The notes under the pieces were generated by a model, which did no database searches, was not told the DNA's origin, and saw only the letters and a list, made by a program, of their open reading frames with translations. A stretch of 64,000 nt of DNA from the NCBI GenBank assembly GCA_023227825.1, contig JALOCJ010000006.1, positions 1 to 64,000 of the forward strand, read 5' to 3'. Positions 47,496 through 57,184 of this stretch are shown piece after piece. The stretch comes from Candidatus Cloacimonas sp. GTDB taxonomy: Bacteria > Cloacimonadota > Cloacimonadia > Cloacimonadales > Cloacimonadaceae. Each line of letters starts with the position of its first letter. Position 1 is the stretch's first letter. Made by a program: the position numbers and the translations under genes.

Positions 47496-50400
47496 TTATT
47501 TTGCTAATACCATCTTTTTAGCAGAAGTATAATTAGCTGTAGTTAAACGATACAGATAAATTCCACTGGCAACATTTTTGCCGTTTTCATCACGACCATC
47601 CCAGGAGACCTGATAGTAACCTGGACTTGCGTGTTCCTGATTGTAGCTCTTGATTTTCTGACCTTTCATATTGTAGATTTCAATTTTAACCTTACCTGCT
47701 TCTTTCAGAGAATAACGAATATTAGTATTCGGATTGAAAGGATTCGGGAAAGCATTATACAGTTTTGTAACCATTGGGATTGAAGGAGGAACAGGTTCCT
47801 GAGTTGGATCACCAATAATAACGGTTAAAGGACCGTAGAATTGATTTGTTCCATCCAGTGCAACACTTTCCAGCCAGTAATAATAGACCTGATTAGTATA
47901 AACCTCAAAATCAGTGTAGAAATAGCTGATTTGAGTTCCCACCGCTGTGCCTTGGTCAATTAGCTGAGCATTAATCTTAATGGCATTTTCCAAATCCTTT
48001 ACCTCATTCCGCAAAATATTATATCCGGAATGATTGGTTTCGGTTTCTGCCATCCAAGCAATATTAACAAAGTTCTCTGAAGTTACTACAGCTGTGAAGT
48101 TAGACAATGTTACAGGTAATGTTTGACCTTCTTCTGCAGGAAAGACAATATCTAAATCACCATCTGCTTTAGCTGAAGGAGTGAAAGTAACTTGTGTTTC
48201 ATCCCAATTGGTTACTTCCGAACTTAGGGAAGTGAGTATATTCCAAGTTCCCGGCTCTATTCTATAAGCAATTTGTTCTGGATTGAAACCAAGATTATGA
48301 GTTATAGTAATAGTTGCACCGGAAAAGCTGGTTCCAGTAAGTGTTAAGCTAAGACCAGCATTAGGAAGAGCAACATCAGCATAGCCAGCAATAACGGTTA
48401 CAGTTGCATCACTTTCTCCAAGATTGGAAATATCTATCGTAGGAGAAATAGAATGAACAGGTGGGATAACTATACTAACATTTCCTCCAGAAGCAGTTCC
48501 GCTTACAATATCACTATTTTCAAGGGTGATCCGGAAATTATCTACATAGAGATTATACATATCAGCATCACTATATCCGTGAAATCCAATGAAATAGGTA
48601 CCGGTTGTTGAAGGTGTAAAAGTGGCTGTACCTAAATTAAATGTAGTATTGTCAATCTCGGGATGATCATTAAGAGTAGTTGTAAGAGCAGTAGGGGAAG
48701 GTGAATCTCCCACACATACTTTCAGCTTTTCAGTCCAAGTAGATGATTGAGCACGATAGTCATACTTAATCTCATAAGTTATGCCCTCAGTTAAATGAAT
48801 GGGAGGAGTTATAAACCAGTCATCCATTGCTAGATCATCATTATAACCAATTTTCATCGCCATATTGGGAGAAATCTCAGTTGACCGTTCCCATTTTATG
48901 TTGTCATTATTTTCGTCAAGAATCGTCCAACCATTGATATTGCTCTGAAAATCATTTAGATATGGTAAAGAATATATAGTAGGATCAGCCATTGTAGAAA
49001 AAGACCAGACAGGCCCTTCTGCTGTTTCTCCTTCGTCATTTTTAGCTACTATTTTCCATTGATATGTTTTGCTATATTCAAGCTCAGGATCATAGCTATT
49101 CAAAGGATCGGTTTGATTTTCAGAAACCAATACCATATTACCAGATAAACCAAAATAGACATCAACTTTTGTAACAGTGCCATTATTTGTCCAGGAAAGG
49201 ATTTGATTTAAGGGAACATCAGTAGCCAAATCAGCAGGAACAGGATTACTGGGTGGTTCAGGAGAAGGATTAGGCATTGTGTAAGTAAGTACAATATTAT
49301 CTATAGCTGCAGGTGGTTGAGTACCCCCTGAACTATCATTTCTCCAAGAAAAGACCAGGCGTTTTGTAGAACCGGCTACTGCATTGCCAATAGTAATGGT
49401 CTTTGCTGTCCAATCAGTAGTAAGATTATACCAAGGATTACCTATCTGTCCTGTAGTGAGCTGTGTTCCTGCTGCAGGAATAGTAGATGTATCTACTAAA
49501 AATACTTTTAGTCCATCCCAAATAGATTCGCCACCACATTTTAGCATAAAGCTTAAATTATATTCCAAGGCACCTGCAATAAATTCAATATCGCGATACA
49601 AATGAACAACTGAAGTTGAACCATTGTTATACTCATAAGTGGTTCCACCGTCTTTGGAAATATAGGCAGAGTTTCCCTCATAAGCTGGAACAGTTCCTAC
49701 AAACCATTTATTGGTTTCTGTTCCATTAACAATTGTCCAGTTGATTTCATCATCAAAGTTTTCGGTAAATGGTAATTCAGCTGGAATTTGAGCAGTTGTA
49801 AAACTGGAAGGACCTACCCAGGCACTTGTATTACCATCTTTAACAGCACGCACATACCATTCATAAGTAGTATTTACCTGAAGACCTGTAAGGGTATATG
49901 GATTGGAGGTAACCTGAATTTGAGTCGCTTTTGCATTAGGATTGAATCCAGGAGCACCATAAATAATATCCCAAGTAGTTGCCGGAGGAACATTGTTTTC
50001 TGTCCAACCTAATACAGCAGAATCCTCAGTAATATTACTTACGGTAAGATTGCTGGGCTCAATAACGGATGGTACAAGTTCCAATAAGAAATCGTCTAAA
50101 TATATTGAACGGTAAGTTCCACCCAAGCCATGTTTAAAGGCTAAATATTGATCACTTCCAGTGTAACTATTCAAATTTATCGTATACTTGGTATAAGTAC
50201 TTGTTAAATTTATTGTTGCAAAACTCGTAAATGTAGCATCATTTGTAGGATCAGACATTGTGCCAAGATTAAGAGTATAGCCAGATGAACCCTTGGCATA
50301 GAATGAAGTTCTTAAGGTATTGAGAGGAACATCAATCATAGGTGATATCAGAATTAATTTGGCATTAGTGTCACTAGAATTGTATATATAAATATGATTA

Positions 50401-52361
50401 GGAACAGAATAGGGTGTACTAGATGTGTATGTTTGGACTGCCGCAAAGGTTGATGTAGAATTTATAAAACTTGTCCAACCCAAAGGTAAGGCAGGAGCAG
50501 TAACCCCATCAAAATTTTGAGAGTAAGGTAAATCTTCTGCATAGATAGTAGCATCCACACAAGTTCCTGTTAGAGGAATTATCGTTTCTCCACCATCATA
50601 TTGGATAATCACAGAACCTTCATGTGTTCCCTTGGACTCTGCACTGGGTTCATATACAACAGTGAAATTTGTACTCTCATTTGCATCCAGATCTGTATCC
50701 GTAATTTGCTCACTAATATTATAAAAATCACCGGCAATATCAACACTGCTAATATGTAATCTACCCCCACCGGTATTGGAGATAGTAAATTGCTTAGTAG
50801 CAGATGCACCTAAGAGAACCGTTCCAAAATCCCAGGATTCAGGATTAACAGTAATTATTGGCTCTTCTGGTATTGGTTCAAAGGTTATATCGTCCAAACC
50901 CATATTGCATGAGCCAGAGCCATAATTACTCGTTCCTTTAAATCTTATATAAGCATTGGATGATGTATAATCAGTTAAAGGAATAATGTTATTGAACCAG
51001 CTATTAGTAGTTGTCAAATTATGGATGAATAAATTAGTCCAGGTTATTTGATTATCAGTTGAAATTTCTATATCTAAAGGTGTGCTTGAACCAGTAGAAC
51101 CAAGCCAAACCCAATAATTCAAGCGAATATTTCCAGAGCTGAGATCAATAGGGGGAGTAATTAGACAATAAGGATTGTAACTTGTAGATGCGTTGTATAC
51201 ATTAAGGCGAGCAAAATAAGAACCATTATGAGCAGCACTTGGGCCATGAGAATCCGTAGTAACACACTCCCAATTATAAGTACCACCTGTACCATGAGTT
51301 ACATTCCAACCATTTGGCAAAGCACCACTATATTCAAAACCTTCAGTAAATGGAGGATAAATTGTCGGATCAGCCATAGTGGTAAAAGACCAGATTGGAC
51401 AATCAGCAGCAGGATTAACTCCATTATAGGGAACAATTTGCCAATAATAAATTGTATTATACATTAAGGAGGTAGTAAATGTATAAGATGTGGATGTAAG
51501 ATTATCATAACCATTAAGTATATTGGCTGGAGTTAAAGTTCCACCACCATCTGTACCAAAATAAATTAAATATTTTGTTACTATGCCTCCACCTGAACTC
51601 CAACTCAATGTAGGCAAATTAGAAACATTACTTTGTCCATTTGTAGGAGAGACAATAACTGCAGGTAAAGGAGGAGCATTGGGATCAACCTTAGTGAAAG
51701 TGTAAGTTGTTCCAGATGTAAGATAGGTTATAGAACTAATACTGTTATTTGATGTAGTAGTGGAATATGTTATGGGATTTCCGGGAGTAATACTATAGAA
51801 ATTTCCAGAGCCGCCAGGGGAACAGTTTATTCCAATAGAAGCACTTGGATAATTAGGAGTAACCATTGCTCCATAGATAATCTCTATTTTTTCACTTGTT
51901 TCATAGAGGCGAATTTGAAAATTCTGACCAGCAGTACCATTATAGTTCCACTTTGTATTTTTCCACTGCGCTATAAAAACTCTATTTGGTTCAGTTCCAA
52001 TAGTGGTATAAGACATAGTATTAGAAGTTAGATCATCCCACAAAGGAGCTATAATTGGTAAAACAGATGTTGTAGAAAGATTATTACCTAAATTAGAATA
52101 TGTTTGAGATGTCCCCAAAGCCAAATAACCATCTGAAGCCATTTTTACCTGTGTGTATGCAGTTCCACAATAATTAAATGTAAAACCAATATTCAGTGCA
52201 GAAGATAGAAAAGTATCTCCACCTGCTCCAGCTGAGGTTCCAGTTATCTCTTGGTATGTTCCTTGAGAAGCAACAGGGGCATTATAATAATTTGTAATTC
52301 CGGCTGCTAACACACCTATAAAAATAACTGTTAGTAGTGTAAAAATTATCATTTTTTTCAT
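47496..52361 (-). CDS. Very large secreted jelly-roll/Fn3 protein with type IX signal
   Basis: 1621 aa. Signal peptide MKKMIIFTLLTVIFIGVLAA. An N-terminal domain like that of the 42809 product (FNYCGTAYTQVKMASDGYLALG) is followed by Fn3-like domains and choice-of-anchor-J type jelly-rolls (FTEGFEYSGALPNGW near 340; YSQNFDGVTAPALPLGW near 615; ENFDDEINWTIVNG near 870; YLNDFQSNINGW near 1135). An ASH-like domain lies near 505-595 (WDFGTVLLGASATKQFTI). Before the C terminus is LPVTLSNFTAVVTSENFVNIAW. The type IX domain is AFPNPFNPNTNIRY, IEIYNMKGQKIKSY, ASGIYLYRLTTANYTSAKKM. AAGGAG lies before the ATG. Convergent with the 42809 gene. Surface role inferred; no catalytic motif. Confidence 0.87.
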   Translation of the reverse strand: MKKMIIFTLLTVIFIGVLAAGITNYYNAPVASQGTYQEITGTSAGAGGDTFLSSALNIGFTFNYCGTAYTQVKMASDGYLALGTSQTYSNLGNNLSTTSVLPIIAPLWDDLTSNTMSYTTIGTEPNRVFIAQWKNTKWNYNGTAGQNFQIRLYETSEKIEIIYGAMVTPNYPSASIGINCSPGGSGNFYSITPGNPITYSTTTSNNSISSITYLTSGTTYTFTKVDPNAPPLPAVIVSPTNGQSNVSNLPTLSWSSGGGIVTKYLIYFGTDGGGTLTPANILNGYDNLTSTSYTFTTSLMYNTIYYWQIVPYNGVNPAADCPIWSFTTMADPTIYPPFTEGFEYSGALPNGWNVTHGTGGTYNWECVTTDSHGPSAAHNGSYFARLNVYNASTSYNPYCLITPPIDLSSGNIRLNYWVWLGSTGSSTPLDIEISTDNQITWTNLFIHNLTTTNSWFNNIIPLTDYTSSNAYIRFKGTSNYGSGSCNMGLDDITFEPIPEEPIITVNPESWDFGTVLLGASATKQFTISNTGGGRLHISSVDIAGDFYNISEQITDTDLDANESTNFTVVYEPSAESKGTHEGSVIIQYDGGETIIPLTGTCVDATIYAEDLPYSQNFDGVTAPALPLGWTSFINSTSTFAAVQTYTSSTPYSVPNHIYIYNSSDTNAKLILISPMIDVPLNTLRTSFYAKGSSGYTLNLGTMSDPTNDATFTSFATINLTSTYTKYTINLNSYTGSDQYLAFKHGLGGTYRSIYLDDFLLELVPSVIEPSNLTVSNITEDSAVLGWTENNVPPATTWDIIYGAPGFNPNAKATQIQVTSNPYTLTGLQVNTTYEWYVRAVKDGNTSAWVGPSSFTTAQIPAELPFTENFDDEINWTIVNGTETNKWFVGTVPAYEGNSAYISKDGGTTYEYNNGSTSVVHLYRDIEFIAGALEYNLSFMLKCGGESIWDGLKVFLVDTSTIPAAGTQLTTGQIGNPWYNLTTDWTAKTITIGNAVAGSTKRLVFSWRNDSSGGTQPPAAIDNIVLTYTMPNPSPEPPSNPVPADLATDVPLNQILSWTNNGTVTKVDVYFGLSGNMVLVSENQTDPLNSYDPELEYSKTYQWKIVAKNDEGETAEGPVWSFSTMADPTIYSLPYLNDFQSNINGWTILDENNDNIKWERSTEISPNMAMKIGYNDDLAMDDWFITPPIHLTEGITYEIKYDYRAQSSTWTEKLKVCVGDSPSPTALTTTLNDHPEIDNTTFNLGTATFTPSTTGTYFIGFHGYSDADMYNLYVDNFRITLENSDIVSGTASGGNVSIVIPPVHSISPTIDISNLGESDATVTVIAGYADVALPNAGLSLTLTGTSFSGATITITHNLGFNPEQIAYRIEPGTWNILTSLSSEVTNWDETQVTFTPSAKADGDLDIVFPAEEGQTLPVTLSNFTAVVTSENFVNIAWMAETETNHSGYNILRNEVKDLENAIKINAQLIDQGTAVGTQISYFYTDFEVYTNQVYYYWLESVALDGTNQFYGPLTVIIGDPTQEPVPPSIPMVTKLYNAFPNPFNPNTNIRYSLKEAGKVKIEIYNMKGQKIKSYNQEHASPGYYQVSWDGRDENGKNVASGIYLYRLTTANYTSAKKMVLAK

Positions 52362-52934
52362 GATAAATACTCCTTTTAAAATGAAGATTTTTTTATTTTT
52401 TTAAAGTGGAAGGAATTATCTTCAATAGTGATTGGGTTAGAAGTTTTTATTAGGTTTGAAGATAAATCCTGTTTGTTTTTGAAAGTTAGAAAGAAGGGAA
52501 ATACAGTGTTTGATATTTCTGAATTTATATAAGATAAAAAGCAATTATGGATAGTGAATAAAAGATTCAGGAAATTATCAAACAAGCAGATTTTGCATTT
52601 TTGAAGATTGTAAAAATAAGAAGAAACAGCACTTCCCGAAGAGGATAGGGAGGGCTGAGGATGATTTTGAAGAGGAAAGCTTTTAATGAAGAAATTGGGG
52701 AGAGTTATCTTTTCTGCGCTTTGGCAGGAGGTAACTCTTTTTTTAATATAGGCATTGGGCTTAGGGTCAAGATAACAAATCAATTTCTTCTCCTTAAATA
52801 AATAAAGTATTGAGCGACTTTTTTTGTTTTATTTTCCCTATTTCATATAAGGAAACAAAACAACTAACACGATATAACTTACACTCATAGAAATCTTATA
52901 ACATTAATATAAAATCATTTCTATGCACAAAACC
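52362..52934 (-). other. Long leader region upstream of the 47496-52361 gene
   Basis: About 570 nt of AT-rich sequence without a credible gene. A minus-strand frame at 52376-52783 (135 aa) has no RBS, a composition typical of AT-rich spacer and no recognisable domain. It shows no clear match to the leaders at 15963 and 24224. Confidence 0.45.
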
Positions 52935-52963
52935 ATTAAGAGAAAGATTGAAAATCTTGTCAA
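52935..52963 (-). promoter_or_regulatory. Possible promoter TTGACA-17-CTTAAT
   Basis: The minus strand has TTTTTCTTGACA followed after 17 nt by CTTAAT. The -35 part is identical to the other promoters listed, the -10 is weaker. It would serve the 47496-52361 gene with a leader of about 570 nt. Confidence 0.4.
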
Positions 52964-52996
52964 GAAAAATCTGCAAAAAAGGAAAAAATTTTTCTA

Positions 52997-53067
52997 GTCA
53001 GGAGTCGTTACTGCCGAAATAGCTTTTATGCAATCCACAAATTTATTTAGTAGTAAGGACTCGCGAC
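52997..53067. repeat. GTCAGGAGTCG-family inverted repeat
   Basis: GTCAGGAGTCGTTACT pairs with AGTAAGGACTCGCGAC. The arms differ from those at 5301 yet still pair. The inner AAATAGCTTTTATGCAATCCACAAATT matches the order of blocks in the 5301 copies. Confidence 0.8.
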
Positions 53068-53070
53068 GGT

Positions 53071-53575
53071 TGGTTTTACACGGAATACGCTAATTTCACG
53101 GCTTATATATATTATTTGTAGCTTATAAGTCATAAGCGGACTTAAAGTTATCTTAAAGAATAAAATTGTGAAGTTGCTAATGACTTCCGGCTTGCAGAAA
53201 GGAAAATTATAATTCAGTGGGAAATAATTAAATCCCACCCAACCGAGGTGCTAATTTTTTCCGATTTTCTTAACATCATTAGGAAAGAAACACGGATTCA
53301 TTACGGCTGCCATCAGTAATGGGTAGGCAATGGGTAGGTAATGCTATTAAGGAAGTAGCTACAAACATAGATAAAATTTTCAGTTAGGTTAGCAGATAAG
53401 AGTTTTCCTTGTTTTACGGGATTTTCGGGATATAATATCCTTAAGACGCAATCCCTGATGATAGAGTAGCAACGCTTAAAAACTATATTTACTTTTGCTT
53501 TTGCGCTGAAAGAAAAGAAGTTATCAGCAGGGTTTCAGGATCAGGTAAAATAAAATAAAAAAAGGATAAACAAGA
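53071..53575. other. Gene-free region before copA
   Basis: About 500 bp. It contains a hairpin GTGGGA ... TCCCAC (about 53217-53238), two and a half tandem copies of AATGGGTAGGY (53317-53342) and a possible plus-strand promoter at 53409-53436 (TTGTTT, 16 nt, TATAAT) about 140 nt before copA. No metal-responsive operator could be recognised. Confidence 0.4.
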
Positions 53576-55786
53576 ATGCAAAGGAAAATTACGCTTGGAA
53601 TTGAAGGAATGCATTGCGCTGCTTGCAGTGCGCGAGCCGAAAAAGCCCTGTCACAACTGAAAGGTGTTAGCGAGGCAAATGTAAATCTCGCGTTGGAAGA
53701 AGCATACATTGTTTACGATGACAAGCAATTAACGCTGGCTGATTTTGAGCAGGCAATTGAAAAAATCGGCTTTAAAGTGAAAGAGACAGAAGAAGATAAA
53801 GAAAGTGAACAAATCCGCCAAATGCAAATAGCAAAGAAGAAAATGAGGCTTTCCTGGCTGATTACCGCTTTTGTATTGTTGTTAATGATTCCCGATATGG
53901 TTTTGGGAAGGGCAATTTTTAGCGAACGGATTGATGCCTGGCTGATGGTGATATTGAGTTTGCTGGCGATGATTTTCCCTGCCAGAAGCGTATATCTATC
54001 TGCATACAAATCAGTTAAAAGCGGAAGTGCCAATATGGATGTGCTAATTGCAATGGGCACAATTGCTTCATTGCTGGCGGCTCCTCTTTCTCTTTTTATA
54101 AAAGAAATTGCGGCAAATAGTTTTGCTGGTATTGCTGCGATGATTATCTCTTTTCATTTAACCGGTCGTTATCTGGAGGCAAAAGCGAAAGGAACTGCTT
54201 CAGAGGAAATTAGAAAGTTAATTGGTTTAGGCGCTAAAACAGCAATTATTCTGGATGCGGGCACGGAAAAAGAAATTCCGCTTAGCCAACTGAAAGCGGG
54301 AGATATATTTATAGTTAAGCCCGGAGCAAAAATTCCTACCGACGGGATTGTGGTCAAAGGGAGCAGTTCAGTAAATGAGTCAATGGCAACAGGGGAGTCC
54401 CTTCCGGTAGCTAAAAAGCCGAATGATAATGTCTTAGGGGCAACAATCAACCTTGATGGCTATTTGGAAGTGCAGGCAACAAAAGTAGGAAAAGAGACCT
54501 TTTTGGCGCAAGTGATACAAATGGTTAGAGAAGCACAGCATTCTAAAGTGCCTATACAATTGCTGGCAGATAAAATAACTGCTGTTTTTGTTCCCGTGGT
54601 GCTATGTTTGGCAGTGATTGTTTTTGCGGTCTGGCTGCTTTTTCCTGATCCAATGCAAGATATTGCTTCTGTTATAATAAGCGTTATTCCATTGCAGGTT
54701 CCAGTTAAAGGTTTGGCGGCTGCATTGATGGCTTCCATAGCAACTTTGGTAATTGCCTGTCCCTGTGCACTGGGTTTAGCAACTCCTACCGCTTTAATGG
54801 TGGGAAGTGGATTAGGAGCTAAAAACGGGATTTTAATTCGCAACGGCGAAGCACTACAAAGAATGAGAGAACTGAATACAATGGTTTTTGATAAGACAGG
54901 AACTTTGACTAATGGCGTTCCGCAATTGCTTAAGATTGCTTGTTTCCAGGGACCGGAAAAGGAAAATCTGATGATTGCAGCTGCTTTGGAACAGGCATCG
55001 GAACATCCTTTGGCTGCGGCCTTGGTGAAAGCGACAAATACTATGGAACTGCCTGTGCGGGAGGATTTTATGGCTATCCCCGGAAAAGGAGTTAAAGGCA
55101 AAATATACGGAAAACAATATCTTTTAGGCAGTGCGGACTTTCTGCAGGAAGAGGGAATAACTCTGAAAACATTTACTGAGGAATCACTAAACTATGCTAC
55201 CCAAATTGGACTGGCAACAGAAGCGGAATTGCTTGCCTGGTTCTATCTTGCTGATACAATTAAAGATAATGCTACCGAAGTGATTGCGGAATTGAAGCGA
55301 AGAAGAATTAAAAGCATTATGATTAGTGGAGACCAGGAAAAAACAGCTATTGCCATTGCAGAAAAATGCGGTATTCAAGAAGTGCTGGCTCCTGTGCTGC
55401 CTGGCGATAAAGCAATGAAAATTAAGGAATTACAGGAAAGGGGTTTAATAGTGGGAATGGTGGGGGATGGCATTAACGATGCTCCTGCTTTAAAACAGGC
55501 AGATATTGGCTTTGCAATGAGCTTGGGAACCGATATTGCCATTGAGACAGCAGATATAACTCTTCTCCGGAACGACCTAAAACTGATTCCAATAGCGATA
55601 GACCTCTCCCAAAAGACCTTTACCAAAATTAAACAAAATTTGTTTTGGGCTTTTTTCTATAATTTGATTGCGATTCCCCTAGCCGCGTTTGGTGTTTTAC
55701 ATCCTGTAATTGCAGAAATGGCAATGTCATTTAGTAGTGTGACAGTAATCACTAATGCTAATTTGCTGAAAATGAAAAAAAATTAG
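53576..55786 (+). CDS. copA: Copper-exporting P1B-type ATPase
   Basis: 736 aa. It pumps Cu(I) out of the cytoplasm using ATP. One N-terminal heavy-metal domain has GMHCAACSAR (CxxC, about 11-20). Membrane helices follow, then the actuator motif MATGESLPV, the metal site ACPCALGLATP (C395, C397), the phosphorylation site DKTGTLTNG (Asp439), SEHPLAAAL of the nucleotide domain and GMVGDGINDAPAL in the hinge. The last helix contains MAMSFSSVTV, the P1B-1 Cu(I) pattern. Length is normal for a single-HMA CopA. AAGGAT lies 9 nt before the ATG. It stands alone: no CueR/CsoR regulator or CopZ chaperone is adjacent. Identification is firm; silver may also be a substrate. Confidence 0.95.
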   Translation: MQRKITLGIEGMHCAACSARAEKALSQLKGVSEANVNLALEEAYIVYDDKQLTLADFEQAIEKIGFKVKETEEDKESEQIRQMQIAKKKMRLSWLITAFVLLLMIPDMVLGRAIFSERIDAWLMVILSLLAMIFPARSVYLSAYKSVKSGSANMDVLIAMGTIASLLAAPLSLFIKEIAANSFAGIAAMIISFHLTGRYLEAKAKGTASEEIRKLIGLGAKTAIILDAGTEKEIPLSQLKAGDIFIVKPGAKIPTDGIVVKGSSSVNESMATGESLPVAKKPNDNVLGATINLDGYLEVQATKVGKETFLAQVIQMVREAQHSKVPIQLLADKITAVFVPVVLCLAVIVFAVWLLFPDPMQDIASVIISVIPLQVPVKGLAAALMASIATLVIACPCALGLATPTALMVGSGLGAKNGILIRNGEALQRMRELNTMVFDKTGTLTNGVPQLLKIACFQGPEKENLMIAAALEQASEHPLAAALVKATNTMELPVREDFMAIPGKGVKGKIYGKQYLLGSADFLQEEGITLKTFTEESLNYATQIGLATEAELLAWFYLADTIKDNATEVIAELKRRRIKSIMISGDQEKTAIAIAEKCGIQEVLAPVLPGDKAMKIKELQERGLIVGMVGDGINDAPALKQADIGFAMSLGTDIAIETADITLLRNDLKLIPIAIDLSQKTFTKIKQNLFWAFFYNLIAIPLAAFGVLHPVIAEMAMSFSSVTVITNANLLKMKKN

Positions 55787-55865
55787 CCATAATGTATTGA
55801 TGGATAAAAGAATAGGTCTGGGATGAACAGGATGATAGGGATATACAGGATTTGATGATATAATA

Positions 55866-56006
55866 CCTTCCGGGAAAACGATGTAAACCATCCGGAAAAA
55901 CGACGTAAACCGTCCGGAAAAACGACGTCCCCGTCGTTTAAAAAACTTAGCTCTTGGTTGACGAGGATGTCAACCTTCCGGTTTTTTGATTGACCGGGAG
56001 GTCAAC
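55866..56006. repeat. Cluster of short hairpin repeats, with a terminator-like hairpin after copA
   Basis: Three tandem CCGGAAAAACGACGT-type copies (about 55870-55930) are followed by GGTTGAC-GAGGAT-GTCAACC (55956-55975) and then TTCCGGTTTTTT, which could end copA transcription. A second palindrome, TTGACCGGGAGGTCAA, lies at 55990-56005. Related pieces occur at 1742-1860 and 17991-18010. Before them, 55801-55855 carries the degenerate GATGAACAGGAT tract. Confidence 0.55.
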
Positions 56007-56042
56007 TGTCCTGGATTAAACCCTCTCAAGCTTTATCTATGT

Positions 56043-57173
56043 TCAGGATTCTATTACTTCCACATTAGCGCGAGGAACAATAATTCTTGTGCCGTCTTCA
56101 AATTCCGCTTCCAGGACACGAACAAGGGTCTCCGATTCCACTTTTGTAAGTTCTTCGGGCAAAGCCGTAACTTTGGCAATGCGGCCAAAATGCGGTTGAC
56201 GGATAATTCTGATCACGGTTCCGATTTCCAGAATAGGCATAGTAACTTCTTTAGCTACCAGTTCCTGTTCTTCAAACTGCAACGGAATAATGATTTCCGG
56301 ACGAATAACACCGGCACGGATTTGGGTTCTGCCATGAATTGATGTTTTATAACCCTCAAAACGCTTTAACAAATTAAATGTCTTTTGTGCCATATTAATT
56401 CTACCAAAACCCTCAGTGCAAACGATAGTAATTCCGATATTTTCGTGTCCTGTAATAGCAACCCCAATATCATAACCGAGTAATTTTTTAATATCTTGAT
56501 CGTCAATACCGCCGGTAATAATAGCTTTTACACCATTTTTACGAGCTATATCAATAGCATGATAAGGAGCAAAGGCACCGGCAACAATTATTTTTCCTGC
56601 ACAGGAAGAATCAATTTTGGCAACATCCAATTCATCATCCGAGCTATCAGCTATCATTTTTAATTCGCCAAAGGTTTCACCTCCGAGTCCAAAAATACCT
56701 TGAATATAGGCACTTTTATTTTCAATGATGACTCCTTCATCTTCAATAATATCGGTTACTAAACCATCAATAAATGCCTTCACCTGAACAGGAATGCGGG
56801 GTTCACGAAGTAAAATTTGACCAGTTACGGAAGATATATTTTCCACCTCTCCTTCAATGGGAGATAGAACTTCAGTTTTCATTATACCGAGCCCGAAAAG
56901 TCCTTTGGTCTCAGCCAGGACAGTGTTTTTGGTGATTTTGTCTCCCGGCTTAATTTTAATGAAATTTACTAATTGCTGAGGAGTTACGCCAAGTTTATTG
57001 GCAAGGTTGAAAGGTATCACTTTACCTGGCAGTAGAGTTTCGGCAACAACATTTTCAGCTTTTACTTTATCACCTTTTTTAACGAGAACCTGCCCTTTCA
57101 AAGGCAGAATGCGTTCTTTGCGTAAGATTATACTATCAGTAACGGTTAAACCGGCAGAATATGCTTGTCCCAT
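56043..57173 (-). CDS. Barrel-sandwich protein paired with the MutL/GlmL ATPase
   Basis: 376 aa, cytoplasmic (no signal or membrane segment). The N-terminal half has repeated lipoyl-like or barrel-sandwich strands: LPLKGQVLVKKGDKVKAENVVAETLLPG, IKIKPGDKITKNTVLAETKGLFG and VLSPIEGEVENISSVTGQILL. The middle contains a Rossmann-like stretch (GKIIVAGAFAPYHAIDIARKNG, VKAIITGGIDDQDIKKLL). The C terminus has KOW/SH3-like strands (LEIGTVIRIIRQPHFGRIAKV, FEDGTRIIVPRANVEVIE). It starts 11 nt after the MutL/GlmL gene and is surely co-expressed. I know of no assigned function. It may be a carrier or assembly partner of that ATPase. Confidence 0.7.
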   Translation of the reverse strand: MGQAYSAGLTVTDSIILRKERILPLKGQVLVKKGDKVKAENVVAETLLPGKVIPFNLANKLGVTPQQLVNFIKIKPGDKITKNTVLAETKGLFGLGIMKTEVLSPIEGEVENISSVTGQILLREPRIPVQVKAFIDGLVTDIIEDEGVIIENKSAYIQGIFGLGGETFGELKMIADSSDDELDVAKIDSSCAGKIIVAGAFAPYHAIDIARKNGVKAIITGGIDDQDIKKLLGYDIGVAITGHENIGITIVCTEGFGRINMAQKTFNLLKRFEGYKTSIHGRTQIRAGVIRPEIIIPLQFEEQELVAKEVTMPILEIGTVIRIIRQPHFGRIAKVTALPEELTKVESETLVRVLEAEFEDGTRIIVPRANVEVIES

Positions 57174-57184
57174 TTTTTATCCTC

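Noticed and set aside
52376..52783. 135-aa minus-strand frame
   Set aside because: No RBS, no domain and a random AT-rich composition; better explained as leader.
53071..53575. Copper-responsive operator before copA
   Set aside because: No dyad resembling CueR or CsoR sites could be recognised.
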